Shown here one piece after another: positions 1 to 9,470 of a DNA stretch of 64,000 nt. Location: positions 1-64,000 of the forward strand of contig NC_089464.1 of NCBI RefSeq assembly GCF_029203305.1. The letters are read 5' to 3'. Within the stretch, counting starts at the first letter, position 1, and every line of letters starts with the position of its first letter. The position numbers and the translations under genes were made by a program. Below the pieces are notes generated by a model. The model was not told the DNA's origin. It searched no databases and saw only the letters and a list, made by a program, of their open reading frames with translations. This DNA is from Yamadazyma tenuis (taxonomy: Eukaryota; Ascomycota; Pichiomycetes; Serinales; Debaryomycetaceae).

Positions 1-1509
1 TACCCATACACCCACCGAAGTTCTGACCCAATACACCCACCGAAGTTCTGACCCATACACCCACCGAAGTTCTGACCCATACACCCACCGAAGTTCTGAC
101 CCATACACCCACCGAAGTTCTGACCCATACACCCACCGAAGTTCTGACCCATACACCCACCGAAGTTCTGACCCATACACCCACCGAAGTTCTGACCCAT
201 ACACCCACCGAAGTTCTGACCCATACACCCACCGAAGTTCTGACCCATACACCCACCGAAGTTCTGACCCATACACCCACCGAAGTTCTGACCCATACAC
301 CCACCGAAGTTCTGACCCATACACCCACCGAAGTTCTGACCCATACACCCACCGAAGTTCTGACCCATACACCCACCGAAGTTCTGACCCATACACCCAC
401 CGAAGTTCTGACCCATACACCCACCGAAGTTCTGACCCATACACCCACCGAAGTTCTGACCCATACACCCACCGAAGTTCTGACCCATACACCCACCGAA
501 GTTCTGACCCATACACCCACCGAAGTTCTGACCCATACACCCACCGAAGTTCTGACCCATACACCCACCGAAGTTCTGACCCATACACCCACCGAAGTTC
601 TGACCCATACACCCACCGAAGTTCTGACCCATACACCCACCGAAGTTCTGACCCATACACCCACCGAAGTTCTGACCCATACACCCACCGAAGTTCTGAC
701 CCATACACCCACCGAAGTTCTGACCCATACACCCACCGAAGTTCTGACCCATACACCCACCGAAGTTCTGACCCATACACCCACCGAAGTTCTGACCCAT
801 ACACCCACCGAAGTTCTGACCCATACACCCACCGAAGTTCTGACCCATACACCCACCGAAGTTCTGACCCATACACCCACCGAAGTTCTGACCCATACAC
901 CCACCGAAGTTCTGACCCATACACCCACCGAAGTTCTGACCCATACACCCACCGAAGTTCTGACCCATACACCCACCGAAGTTCTGACCCATACACCCAC
1001 CGAAGTTCTGACCCATACACCCACCGAAGTTCTGACCCATACACCCACCGAAGTTCTGACCCATACACCCACCGAAGTTCTGACCCATACACCCACCGAA
1101 GTTCTGACCCATACACCCACCGAAGTTCTGACCCATACACCCACCGAAGTTCTGACCCATACACCCACCGAAGTTCTGACCCATACACCCACCGAAGTTC
1201 TGACCCATACACCCACCGAAGTTCTGACCCATACACCCACCGAAGTTCTGACCCATACACCCACCGAAGTTCTGACCCATACACCCACCGAAGTTCTGAC
1301 CCATACACCCACCGAAGTTCTGACCCATACACCCACCGAAGTTCTGACCCATACACCCACCGAAGTTCTGACCCATACACCCACCGAAGTTCTGACCCAT
1401 ACACCCACCGAAGTTCTGACCCATACACCCACCGAAGTTCTGACCCATACACCCACCGAAGTTCTGACCCATACACCCACCGAAGTTCTGACCCATACAC
1501 CCACCGAAG
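1..1509. repeat. Telomeric repeat array, 24-bp unit
   Basis: About 63 head-to-tail copies of a 24-bp unit; the phase returns every 120 bases (five units). The C-rich strand is on +, so the G-rich strand reads toward the left end, as expected for a left chromosome terminus. The G-strand contains GGTGGGTGTATGGGT, which includes the TGTAYGGGT core of yeast Rap1 sites. Copies look identical except one unit near position 29-32 with an extra A. The array stops inside a unit at 1509. Long, precise telomere units are typical of Candida/Debaryomyces-type yeasts, unlike the irregular TG1-3 repeats of S. cerevisiae. Confidence 0.95.
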
Positions 1510-1534
1510 AGAGGTGCATGCACACAACCATTAG

Positions 1535-1578
1535 CCTCTTTGAGGTTCTGCTGAGCTGAGTCTAAGTGCTCAAAGAGG
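1535..1578. repeat. Inverted repeat beside the telomere
   Basis: CCTCTTTGAG at 1535-1544 is matched by its exact reverse complement CTCAAAGAGG at 1569-1578, with 24 bases between. A 10-bp palindrome GTGCATGCAC lies just before it (about 1514-1523). This is the first non-telomeric sequence. No function is assigned. Confidence 0.6.
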
Positions 1579-1763
1579 TACTATCATTTCTCGCATCTGC
1601 ACATATACTTATATACCTTTTTCATCTCAAACTCGAATAGTATTCAGCAGACCTCTTCTACCCTTATTTCCACTAGTCATATTTCATACAAGTGAACTCT
1701 TAGTGATGGGACAAGAACTGTTTGATCCTATAAACTATACGCAAAGGTATCCAATACTCACAA

Positions 1764-1933
1764 GCCAGCCACAAACCATTTAGTTCAATAGGAAGAAATC
1801 TCATAAGCCTCCAAATACGTGGAGCGGAACTCTAAATTTAAAGAGATAGTCATACGCCAGCCACAAACCATTTAGTTCAATAGGAAGAAATCTCATAAGT
1901 CTCCAAATACGTGGAGCGGAACTCTAAATTTAA
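1764..1933. repeat. Duplicated 78-bp block in the subtelomere
   Basis: A 78-bp stretch at 1764-1841 is repeated at 1856-1933 with one visible mismatch (AAGCCTCC versus AAGTCTCC). The start-to-start distance is 92 bp. The near identity indicates a recent tandem duplication. It lies outside any credible gene. Confidence 0.9.
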
Positions 1934-3459
1934 TCTTACTTGCCCAATTTATAGCTCTGTTGAAGCATGTTTTCATTTGCTTTCTGTAATCCGTTGGCTC
2001 CATTCTTTGAATTTCAGCAATTTTCGCAAGCATTAAAGCAGGGGAGGATATTTATTACTTGAGATCGTAATATCCACTTTAACTATCATAACCTTATCAT
2101 CGATTTCCGGGATAGTCGTGAAGATATGCACAATTATGTCTGAAATTTATCCCAAATTACATTTGGTCATGGTTTGATAAGCAATGAGTTGGTTCAAAGA
2201 GCCTTCCAAATACTTAGTTATTAAATCATTTCCTCCGCTGATAGTTTAGAACCTGCGGTTGGACGACTTCTTCAATGGCAAACCAAAAACAAAATTGCTT
2301 ATATTGGTTACCAAGTCGAAAAGTGTTTCCCTTGCAACACAAACAACAATATTGTCATCAAGTTGTTTATTGTCATATAATTCATACATTAGTAATCGAG
2401 ATAATTGAATGGCGAAGAAAATCTGAAGGTTATAATCTTTTATAGGACTATATCTGTTACAGACCCATCATCTCTATAAGATATTTCCATTGGACTTCAA
2501 CGAAGACTTTATGAGGTGGAAAACTTAATTTCAAAGTTATTATCACTTGCACTTCTTTCATAAAAATGTTAACACTACCGTTTGATTTGGTACGCGTGTA
2601 ATATTCTATAACCTTAAATCTCAGGGGGAAATATATCCCAATCCGCTCATTTTTAATATTGAAACGAAGCTACCGCGGTGTTTGTATATTTACGGTGACA
2701 TCAGAACTTTCTACAACGGTGTCACATTACCTCCACATTTCATCTATACAAAATACCGTGATCGACGTCCATCTACAAGCCATGTGGCTTACAGTGATTG
2801 CATGATTAATGAAGATGAGTATGATAATTGTCAGTGGCCTGGCTATTTAAACACAAAACGTCACCCATTAGCTCTCTACAGCTTAGAACATACCCCTGTA
2901 CATGCCAGACGTTGATGTGCTACTCCTAAAAGAACGAGACTATATATAAGAGACTACAGGCACCAGGTGAGGTCAATATCAATGCATCCTCGTCCGTCTA
3001 TACTAAGCCACCACGCAGTCAGTTGTGGTTCAGAATTGTACTGGAAACCTTGTGAAATGCTCTATCACACCCAGAAACCTCTCTATTTAAATCGAAGCAT
3101 TTTCTTTAAATAATATGTAATCTAAAATTAAATTCTTCTCATATTTTTCTATTAAATTTAATATTTGAATTATGAATATACTGAATTACGACAATCTATT
3201 TGATTAGTCCTGTTAGCAATTTGTTTATCCCCGTACTCCCAATTTTTCAGGGGTTCTATTTTTCTATGCTCCACTTGCCGCAAAATTGGCTAGGAAATTA
3301 GTCTACATCTTTTCCTCTGATATGCTTCACCGTTGACCCGAACCTGATAATACAGCCCAAACATCTACAGGTTTCCGAATGAATCACAGCAGGCTGAACG
3401 GATGACATGTGACTGGATTATTCATGCGATAAGAACAATAATTGACTGTCACAAGGGAT
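1934..3459. other. AT-rich subtelomeric stretch, no convincing gene
   Basis: The longest open frame here (2682-2915, +) would need a TTG start, is 77 codons long and resembles nothing I recognise. The rest is AT-rich with many stops on both strands. I see no transposon ends, no tRNA and no obvious protein remnant. Confidence 0.6.
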
Positions 3460-3975
3460 TATGACCTGATAATCGCAATGCAGAAAAAATGATTTGCAGC
3501 CGATTGTTGGCTAAGTATATGAAGTCCAATTGTTTTTCTTCCTTGAAGAGGGAATTCTTGGTGATTCACTACTCTTGAAAGGCAAATTTTTGCAGATGGT
3601 ATCCTGTACTCAGCCATTAGCCTCATTGGGAGTCTTTTGAGCAAAGCATGCCTTGAGGGTAAGATCTACCATCGGCAATAGTGTGTTCCTTGAGGATCTT
3701 ATTACGAGCTTCAATATCTTCTCTTGGTATACTTGTATAAAGCGTTCAAGCGACCCTTGTTCTTCTCAAAGTTATCCGACGGGGATCTCTCACTTTCGTC
3801 TTGAATTCGTTCGGGTTAAGGAATTTCAAGAATTCAGGATGTTCAGCAGCGTGATGGGCCAAAATTCCTCTATTCAAAGGGGAGTAGGTAATGATGGGGA
3901 TCTGACGCTTAGAAGCTTCTTCAAAACTCCCAATAGGAAGAAATATCCTCTGGAAACAAAGAGATCTATCCAGCG
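3460..3975 (-). pseudogene. Decayed aldo-keto reductase (pyridoxal reductase-like) remnant
   Basis: Translating the minus strand in pieces gives aldo-keto reductase signatures in different frames. About 3937-3747 encodes a segment with IPIITYSPLNRGIL, like the conserved 'IPxxAYSPLGRGxL' strand of the family. It is followed by a run resembling the HPEF..LN segment of yeast pyridoxal/AKR proteins, then a stop. A +1/-1 shift continues the similarity around 3733-3645 (KEDIEARNKIL, then DGRSYPQGML). Further shifted fragments lie toward 3460. At least two frameshifts and several stops are needed, and the catalytic N-terminal barrel is absent. Identification rests on motif memory only; the exact limits are uncertain. 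Confidence 0.55.
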
Positions 3976-4882
3976 GCAGCTTTCTTCGCAGACGCAGCCC
4001 ACTTAACTAATACAGCTACGAGCAAGATTGCCACTCATAGTTCTTTCGTAAACTTAAGTTACAGTCTTCAATTGGAACATTAGGATCACAGGGGTAAAAA
4101 AACCTATAGGAATACAAGTCTTACAGATAACAATAATAAGACAGCAGCAAGGTATTCAGAGACCTATCAAAGATTCTTAGATATGCTGTGAATTAATGAA
4201 TTTGATAAAGAGTTTGACGGCTGCTGATAATACCATCACCGGTTTTGCAGAAAAATATGCGAGCCCGCTTGTCATATTTCATCAGAATTTGCAATTTTTT
4301 CAATCTCTTTGAGATTATTGAAGCTCAATAAAGACGCTTGATGATTCCTATAGAGGTGAAGGAAGGAAGGAGACGAATCTGTCTTTGGCACTAACCCCCG
4401 CACCAGTTGTAGGGCGCACGGCGGGCCTCGCACCCCCCCCCCACTGCGAACTTGAAAAAGTATCACATTGAAGTCTCCATCCACTATGCCCCAGAATTCG
4501 ACTGTTGAATGCAACGTTCAAGTACACCGGTGATGACTGGGCCATGGGGAAAATGCTAGTCGACTCGACGATGGCAAGTTCAAGGAGGGGAAATGATGGG
4601 CAAGATACAGGAAGCGTTGGTACTAGGATCCACTGGGTCCAGAGATAAATCCGGATGGTAGTCAATTTAGAAGAGGTTTTTCAATACGAGCTTCAGTCAG
4701 TGGTGTATACAACTCCAACAAAACACGTATAGTTAACCAGTCAGGAATGTTAGGTCCGGATTTGGGCCATATTCCGTATGTAGGACACCTCCTCTTTTTT
4801 AATTGCCCAATAGTGGGCACTCCGCAAACATTTAAAATTTCCAAACCTTGCAATTATCAGAAATATCACTCTAGAAATCCAA
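3976..4882. other. Intergenic, proximal subtelomere and GH130 upstream region
   Basis: No credible gene. It contains a C9-10 run around 4432-4441 and only short frames with poor starts. The last few hundred bases must hold the promoter of the gene starting at 4883; no clear TATA box or known site was recognised. Confidence 0.55.
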
Positions 4883-5929
4883 ATGGTCCCCCATATTGAC
4901 AAAAACAGCAAAGACGGCGACATCAACTACAGGCTGCCATCGTCGTTCCCAATTGGCCCAAACTTCACTCGCTACGAGCATAACCCAATTCTTAAGCCTG
5001 ACCCTGCCAATGACTTTGAGAGTGCCTATTTGTATAACGCCAGTGCCATTGTTGTGGACGACAAGGTGTTTTTGCTCTACCGCGCCCAGAACGCCGCCAA
5101 AGTATCCACAGTGGGATTGGCGTGGCTGACCGACGGGTACAGCTTCACCCGACACCACCAGCCGGTTCTCTACCCGACCGAGCCATGGGAGACAGGTGGT
5201 GGGTGCGAGGACCCCCGGATTACAAGAGATCCTATCTCCAAGTTGTTCATCCTCACATACACCGCGTACGACACCAAGACAGCCCGCTTGTGCGTTGCGC
5301 TGTCCGAAGACTTGCTCACTTGGCAAAAGTACCCTCCTGTCGTGCAACCTGACTCCAGCTGGAACGACATTGAAATCGACTCCGATGGTAACCAGTTAAT
5401 TAGACAAGCTTGGCTGAAGTCAGGTGCCATATTCACCGAGCGCCACCGTGATGGTAAGTACTACATGATATGGGGGGATAGTGCGTTCCATTTGGCCGTC
5501 AGTGACGACTTGAAAATATGGAAACCCACTTCCAACAATTTGGCTGCCAACCGGTTTGCGCAGGGGGTCTTCGCCTGGGAAAACCGATTGATCGAACCGG
5601 GTCCCGCTCCCATAAAAATCGACTACAGAGACAGCCACAGCACCAAGAACCACTACGTGTTGTTCTACAATGCCGCCACCACCGGCGGCGGCCTGTTTGC
5701 CAAAAACACATATAGTATTTCGCAAATGTTGGTCGACTATGATGACATTGCCAAAGGACCAGTGGCTCGGTTGGAGAAGCCATTCTTGGTACCCAACGCC
5801 GCCAATGAGATCGAGGGACAGGTCAACCGCGTGGTGTTCACCGAAGGGTTGGTGCAATTCCACGGAAAATGGTTTCTCTATTTCGGCCAGGGCGACTCCG
5901 AGTTGGGCGTGGCCACCTGCGATGTATAG
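4883..5929 (+). CDS. Glycoside hydrolase family 130-type beta-mannosidase/phosphorylase
   Basis: 348 residues, starting at a clear ATG. The fold pattern is a five-bladed propeller glycosidase. NPIL is followed by 'LLYRA' near residue 65, 'VGLAWLTDG', then GGGCEDPRI at 105-113 and an 'LTYTAYD' strand. The (G)CEDPRI block with the following YTAY is the GH130 hallmark, and Asp110 would be the family's proton-donor Asp. GH130 enzymes hydrolyse or phosphorolyse beta-mannosides, often beta-1,2- or beta-1,4-linked; which activity applies cannot be told here. There is no signal peptide, so it is probably cytosolic. It is the first intact gene after the telomere and looks GC-richer than the subtelomere. 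GH43/GH32 were considered but lack the CEDPRI block. GH130 is much commoner in bacteria, so acquisition by transfer is possible. Confidence 0.75.
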   Translation: MVPHIDKNSKDGDINYRLPSSFPIGPNFTRYEHNPILKPDPANDFESAYLYNASAIVVDDKVFLLYRAQNAAKVSTVGLAWLTDGYSFTRHHQPVLYPTEPWETGGGCEDPRITRDPISKLFILTYTAYDTKTARLCVALSEDLLTWQKYPPVVQPDSSWNDIEIDSDGNQLIRQAWLKSGAIFTERHRDGKYYMIWGDSAFHLAVSDDLKIWKPTSNNLAANRFAQGVFAWENRLIEPGPAPIKIDYRDSHSTKNHYVLFYNAATTGGGLFAKNTYSISQMLVDYDDIAKGPVARLEKPFLVPNAANEIEGQVNRVVFTEGLVQFHGKWFLYFGQGDSELGVATCDV

Positions 5930-5988
5930 AAAATGCACGAGAGCGCACCCCAGATTTTTTTCCCGCCTCCTAACAACAAACCACCAAT

Positions 5989-7137
5989 ATGGAACCTTTT
6001 CGAGCGGACGTCCCGGTAAACTTGAGTTCGCCAGTACGTATAGCCTTATTAGGTGGTGCTAAGACCGGCAAAACCTCGATTCTCTCCAAACTTATCCACA
6101 ATATCTACACAGATACATACTATCCCACCGTACAAACAAACTCCATGCTCTTCACTTACACACCCGAATCCGATACCAGCCGTGTGGTGCTTGGAGCTGC
6201 CGGTGAGATTCCCCTGCAGGTAGCCGCCAACGTTGAATTGAGTCCGGTCTTGAAAAAACTCCGCAAACCACCTTTATCGCTCAAGAAAAGTCGAACGGTG
6301 AGCGACTCGGCAGGTGCCGATATTGTGATTTTGAACGATTCCCAATACTACCGCAGCTTCAACTACAAGGCAGACAAACGCCCGAAGCACCCCACCGTGA
6401 CTCCCATCCTCGTAGAGGCGATCGACACCCCAGCGTATAAGTCAGACTTCATTCCGTTCCTTGAGTCTTCGCTTTACACCAATCTTGATAAAGACGTGCT
6501 AAAGAACCTTGCTAACGAGCCGCGGCGGCACGTGCTGACGTTGCCGCTACTTGTGGCAAGTGGTGCCGGCGAGTTGAACGGCTCGGTCGATGGCTACTTT
6601 TATGTGTACAGTGCTATACCCTCATACAGCCCCCCGCTGTATGATGACTATAGCAAACCCGATTCCACTCCTGGCGACGACAGCTTGACGGTGCTCCACA
6701 AAATTAAAACGTCCATCGACGAGGCCTGGAAAGAATACTACACCTATAAGCTGAAATGGGAGGAAGGGAAGGAAGCAGACATTTATTCGGTTAAAACCGC
6801 CATTAAGAACTTCCTTTCGAGCAAGAACTTCCAAGAAGAGGAGTCCAAAAAATTCAAAAAGAGGGGCTACCATACCAACTTGCTTCCGATTCCCACAGAC
6901 CCTGCCGACCTGGACTGTCCGCCACCCATCTGGATTATCTGCACCCATGGTAGTAGTCCCTTGGCATCACCTAAGCTGATTGAGAATGGCCGCAAAACTG
7001 CTGCCGAATGGGGATGCGGATTTATTTGCTTAGACATCAAAGACGCTTCCATCGACTACGTAGTTGCCCTTATGATTCGGGAGATAGTTGAGCGCAAGCG
7101 ACTCCAGCAACTTCGTGAACAAACCTCTAAGAACTGA
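5989..7137 (+). CDS. Atypical Ras-like P-loop GTPase
   Basis: 382 residues from ATG 5989, 59 bp after the GH130 stop. Residues 17-30 read RIALLGGAKTGKTS, a Ras-type Walker A. 'DTYYPTVQTN' resembles the switch I/effector region, and 'AIDTPAY' near residue 145 replaces the usual DTAGQ. Near residue 315 the strand 'IWIICTHGSS' sits where Ras proteins have NKxD, so the guanine-specificity motif is missing or changed. Large insertions double the size compared with a normal 190-residue Ras domain. The tail is basic and helical and ends without a CAAX box. It is probably a fungal-specific Ras-superfamily member of unknown role; nucleotide binding is plausible, GTP specificity is doubtful. Confidence 0.6.
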   Translation: MEPFRADVPVNLSSPVRIALLGGAKTGKTSILSKLIHNIYTDTYYPTVQTNSMLFTYTPESDTSRVVLGAAGEIPLQVAANVELSPVLKKLRKPPLSLKKSRTVSDSAGADIVILNDSQYYRSFNYKADKRPKHPTVTPILVEAIDTPAYKSDFIPFLESSLYTNLDKDVLKNLANEPRRHVLTLPLLVASGAGELNGSVDGYFYVYSAIPSYSPPLYDDYSKPDSTPGDDSLTVLHKIKTSIDEAWKEYYTYKLKWEEGKEADIYSVKTAIKNFLSSKNFQEEESKKFKKRGYHTNLLPIPTDPADLDCPPPIWIICTHGSSPLASPKLIENGRKTAAEWGCGFICLDIKDASIDYVVALMIREIVERKRLQQLREQTSKN

Positions 7138-7241
7138 GCTATTTATATCTCTTTTGTCAATACATTCTTTTGCATCTTTCTCTGCGCGACTCGGATAAGA
7201 TAACATTTAAAAAACCGTCATTCCACAATCTTGAGTGCATT

Positions 7242-9281
7242 ATGGATGAGGGACCAAAAGGCCTCGGCAAGAAACCCCCGGCCCGATGTCCCATGTGTCT
7301 ACGACCTGAGTATCACACAAATCACGACCTCATCTGTGAGAACTGCCATCATGATAAACTAGAAGCCCTAAGAAACTCGTGTGTGGAGACCGAGACTGCA
7401 AACAAGGATTACCGAGACGACATAAACCGGGTATTTGACATCAGTCAAAGCATCAGAACCGCCACACCACCACAACTGGGCCTTTACTCCAAACAGTCGA
7501 TGTCATCTATCAAAGTGATTTCATTGCAATTGCTCAAAAGAGACTTAATTAACAAGTCAATCAAGATTAATAACATTAATAAGTCCACCCTGTCTGTGCA
7601 ACAAAAGGTCATACATCTCAACGAGCAAATTGTCGATAAAGAGCAAGAAACGAAGTTGCAATTGCTGAGTTTCGTGGCTGCAAATGACAAAATGGTGCAA
7701 AGCTACCAGAACCAAATCAGCAAGGTAAACCTAATGATCATGGAGATTCAAAGGGAAAAGATTGTTCAGATTGAAAAGCAGGCCATACAAATTGAATACA
7801 ATCATTTCAATGTCTTGAAGGAGATTGCATTTGGATCTAAACCATCCACCACCTACATCTCCAAATTGAAGAGCCTGTCGGGTGTTCTACTATTCAACCA
7901 GCCGGTCATAAATATAAATGATTTTTTCCAACTTCACAACAAGCTCTTCCAGTTGAACGGCTTCTTTGAAAACCTAATCCGACTACAGGTCCATTTAGTG
8001 GAGATATTTGATGGTGAGGTCTTGAAGTTGCCATACATTCAGGAACTCAAGTGCTATTTACCAGATACTGACTTCTATGATTTGGTGCAACAGAAGGAGA
8101 ATTTTATGATTAATGGGGGTGAGCCAGATCTGGAACCCGATGGTAAGGATGCGGTCCAGACTATTGATATCAATGACCTTCTGCCGGCAGAATCTGAGAA
8201 GATAGTCAAGTTGGGAAATACCATAAAACTCCCGCTTTCATCGAAAACCATCAACAACCAGTTACGAAGAGCTAGTATGGCCAGAGCCCAATCTCTCCTG
8301 GTACTGCCAGAAGCCCCTGCACCAGAGAAGGTAGATTTCCAATCCCCACCACTTTCCGAGAAAGCCAAGGATAGAAGACCTCTGCTCAAAGCTCATTTAT
8401 CTGGGAAAAAAGTAGTGATTGTGCCCTACAAGATACTCACCAAGCCTCTCACCAAGCTCACGTCCAAAGAATACTTGAAGTTCTTGCTGATTATAGTAAA
8501 AATCTTAGTGAACTTTAAAGTTGTTTTTGCATTTACAATTGACATGATTCCCAAGAACCAGGGAATTTCACATACACTTGCAAGTACCATAAATCAAATT
8601 CGGAACGGCATATCTACAGACGATAAAGATCTATCCTCTTATAACTTTGATAAGATCATTCAAAAGGTCATCCTGCTAAACGAATATTTCGAGTACAAGT
8701 TGGCACTGCTACAACATCGACAGACAACGCTGCCTAGTCATCTAGAATCATTCACCACCCATAGTACCAGCAACAGCATCTTGCAAACCAATGGACTTGG
8801 AAACAGCGTAGACAATAATTCCTCTGGTTCAAGTTCAATTGCACATTCTTCGGTAGCGTCATTTGTGCAAAATTCAGAAGAATTGAGAGAAATAAAGCAA
8901 TTGGCCAATACCGGCTTCAAGAATAACCAACTTGGGTTTAGGACCATGTACAAAAATCTATTTAAGGAGTCTCGTGGCCATACTTCTGTTCACAAGGATG
9001 GAAAAGAGATTTATGGGACTTTCAGCGAAAGCAACACGTTATCATCCGAGGCAGCACCGGAGATGCCTCACGTGACACAACGGGACCTTGACTCCGAGGC
9101 TGGCTTGAAGGAAATAATGCAAGATGTGCACCAATTGATGGTGAGCGGGCTGAGCCGAAACCCTAATCGGAGCAGTCCGAGGGACCAAACGCTGCCATTG
9201 GGAGCTCAAACTCTCAATATGATGGCCCAGTCCAAAGTAAAACTCGATGATTGGGACGTGGTAAGCAAAATGTATGAATAG
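7242..9281 (+). CDS. ATG14: Atg14-like autophagy PI3-kinase subunit
   Basis: 679 residues from ATG 7242. A longer frame to 7170 would need TTG. The N-terminus carries C-X2-C (C16, C19) and C-X2-C (C32, C35), followed by a long predicted coiled coil (about residues 85-190). This is the layout of Atg14/Barkor, which directs the Vps34-Vps15-Atg6 complex to the autophagosome formation site. The C-terminal half is low-complexity (Ser/Asn-rich about 490-580) and much longer than S. cerevisiae Atg14 (344). The related subunit Vps38/UVRAG is the main alternative; the cysteine pairs favour Atg14. Confidence 0.6.
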   Translation: MDEGPKGLGKKPPARCPMCLRPEYHTNHDLICENCHHDKLEALRNSCVETETANKDYRDDINRVFDISQSIRTATPPQLGLYSKQSMSSIKVISLQLLKRDLINKSIKINNINKSTLSVQQKVIHLNEQIVDKEQETKLQLLSFVAANDKMVQSYQNQISKVNLMIMEIQREKIVQIEKQAIQIEYNHFNVLKEIAFGSKPSTTYISKLKSLSGVLLFNQPVININDFFQLHNKLFQLNGFFENLIRLQVHLVEIFDGEVLKLPYIQELKCYLPDTDFYDLVQQKENFMINGGEPDLEPDGKDAVQTIDINDLLPAESEKIVKLGNTIKLPLSSKTINNQLRRASMARAQSLLVLPEAPAPEKVDFQSPPLSEKAKDRRPLLKAHLSGKKVVIVPYKILTKPLTKLTSKEYLKFLLIIVKILVNFKVVFAFTIDMIPKNQGISHTLASTINQIRNGISTDDKDLSSYNFDKIIQKVILLNEYFEYKLALLQHRQTTLPSHLESFTTHSTSNSILQTNGLGNSVDNNSSGSSSIAHSSVASFVQNSEELREIKQLANTGFKNNQLGFRTMYKNLFKESRGHTSVHKDGKEIYGTFSESNTLSSEAAPEMPHVTQRDLDSEAGLKEIMQDVHQLMVSGLSRNPNRSSPRDQTLPLGAQTLNMMAQSKVKLDDWDVVSKMYE

Positions 9282-9470
9282 CAGGTAAATACACCATAAA
9301 TAGGATATACACTATGGGATGAGCAGCGTATAATTGGAACTGGAATGCGGGTATATTTGGGACTGCTGCACACGGGATTTCGCACCTCGTTGAAATTTTG
9401 AGAATTGAGCTCGATACCGAAACCTCAATCTCGAAACCCCTTATCACAGTTGTTCAACACCCCAATTGCA

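Noticed and set aside
1..1509. CRISPR-like direct repeats
   Set aside because: There are no spacers; the units are contiguous and match yeast telomere layout.
2682..2915. 77-codon frame as a subtelomeric gene
   Set aside because: It starts with TTG, has no recognisable similarity and lies in AT-rich DNA full of stops.
3653..4006. 117-codon + frame as a gene
   Set aside because: It overlaps the minus-strand reductase remnant, which explains the sequence better; no ATG start or similarity.
4871..5938. Minus-strand frames across the GH130 gene
   Set aside because: They are shadows of the + strand gene, with its codon periodicity.
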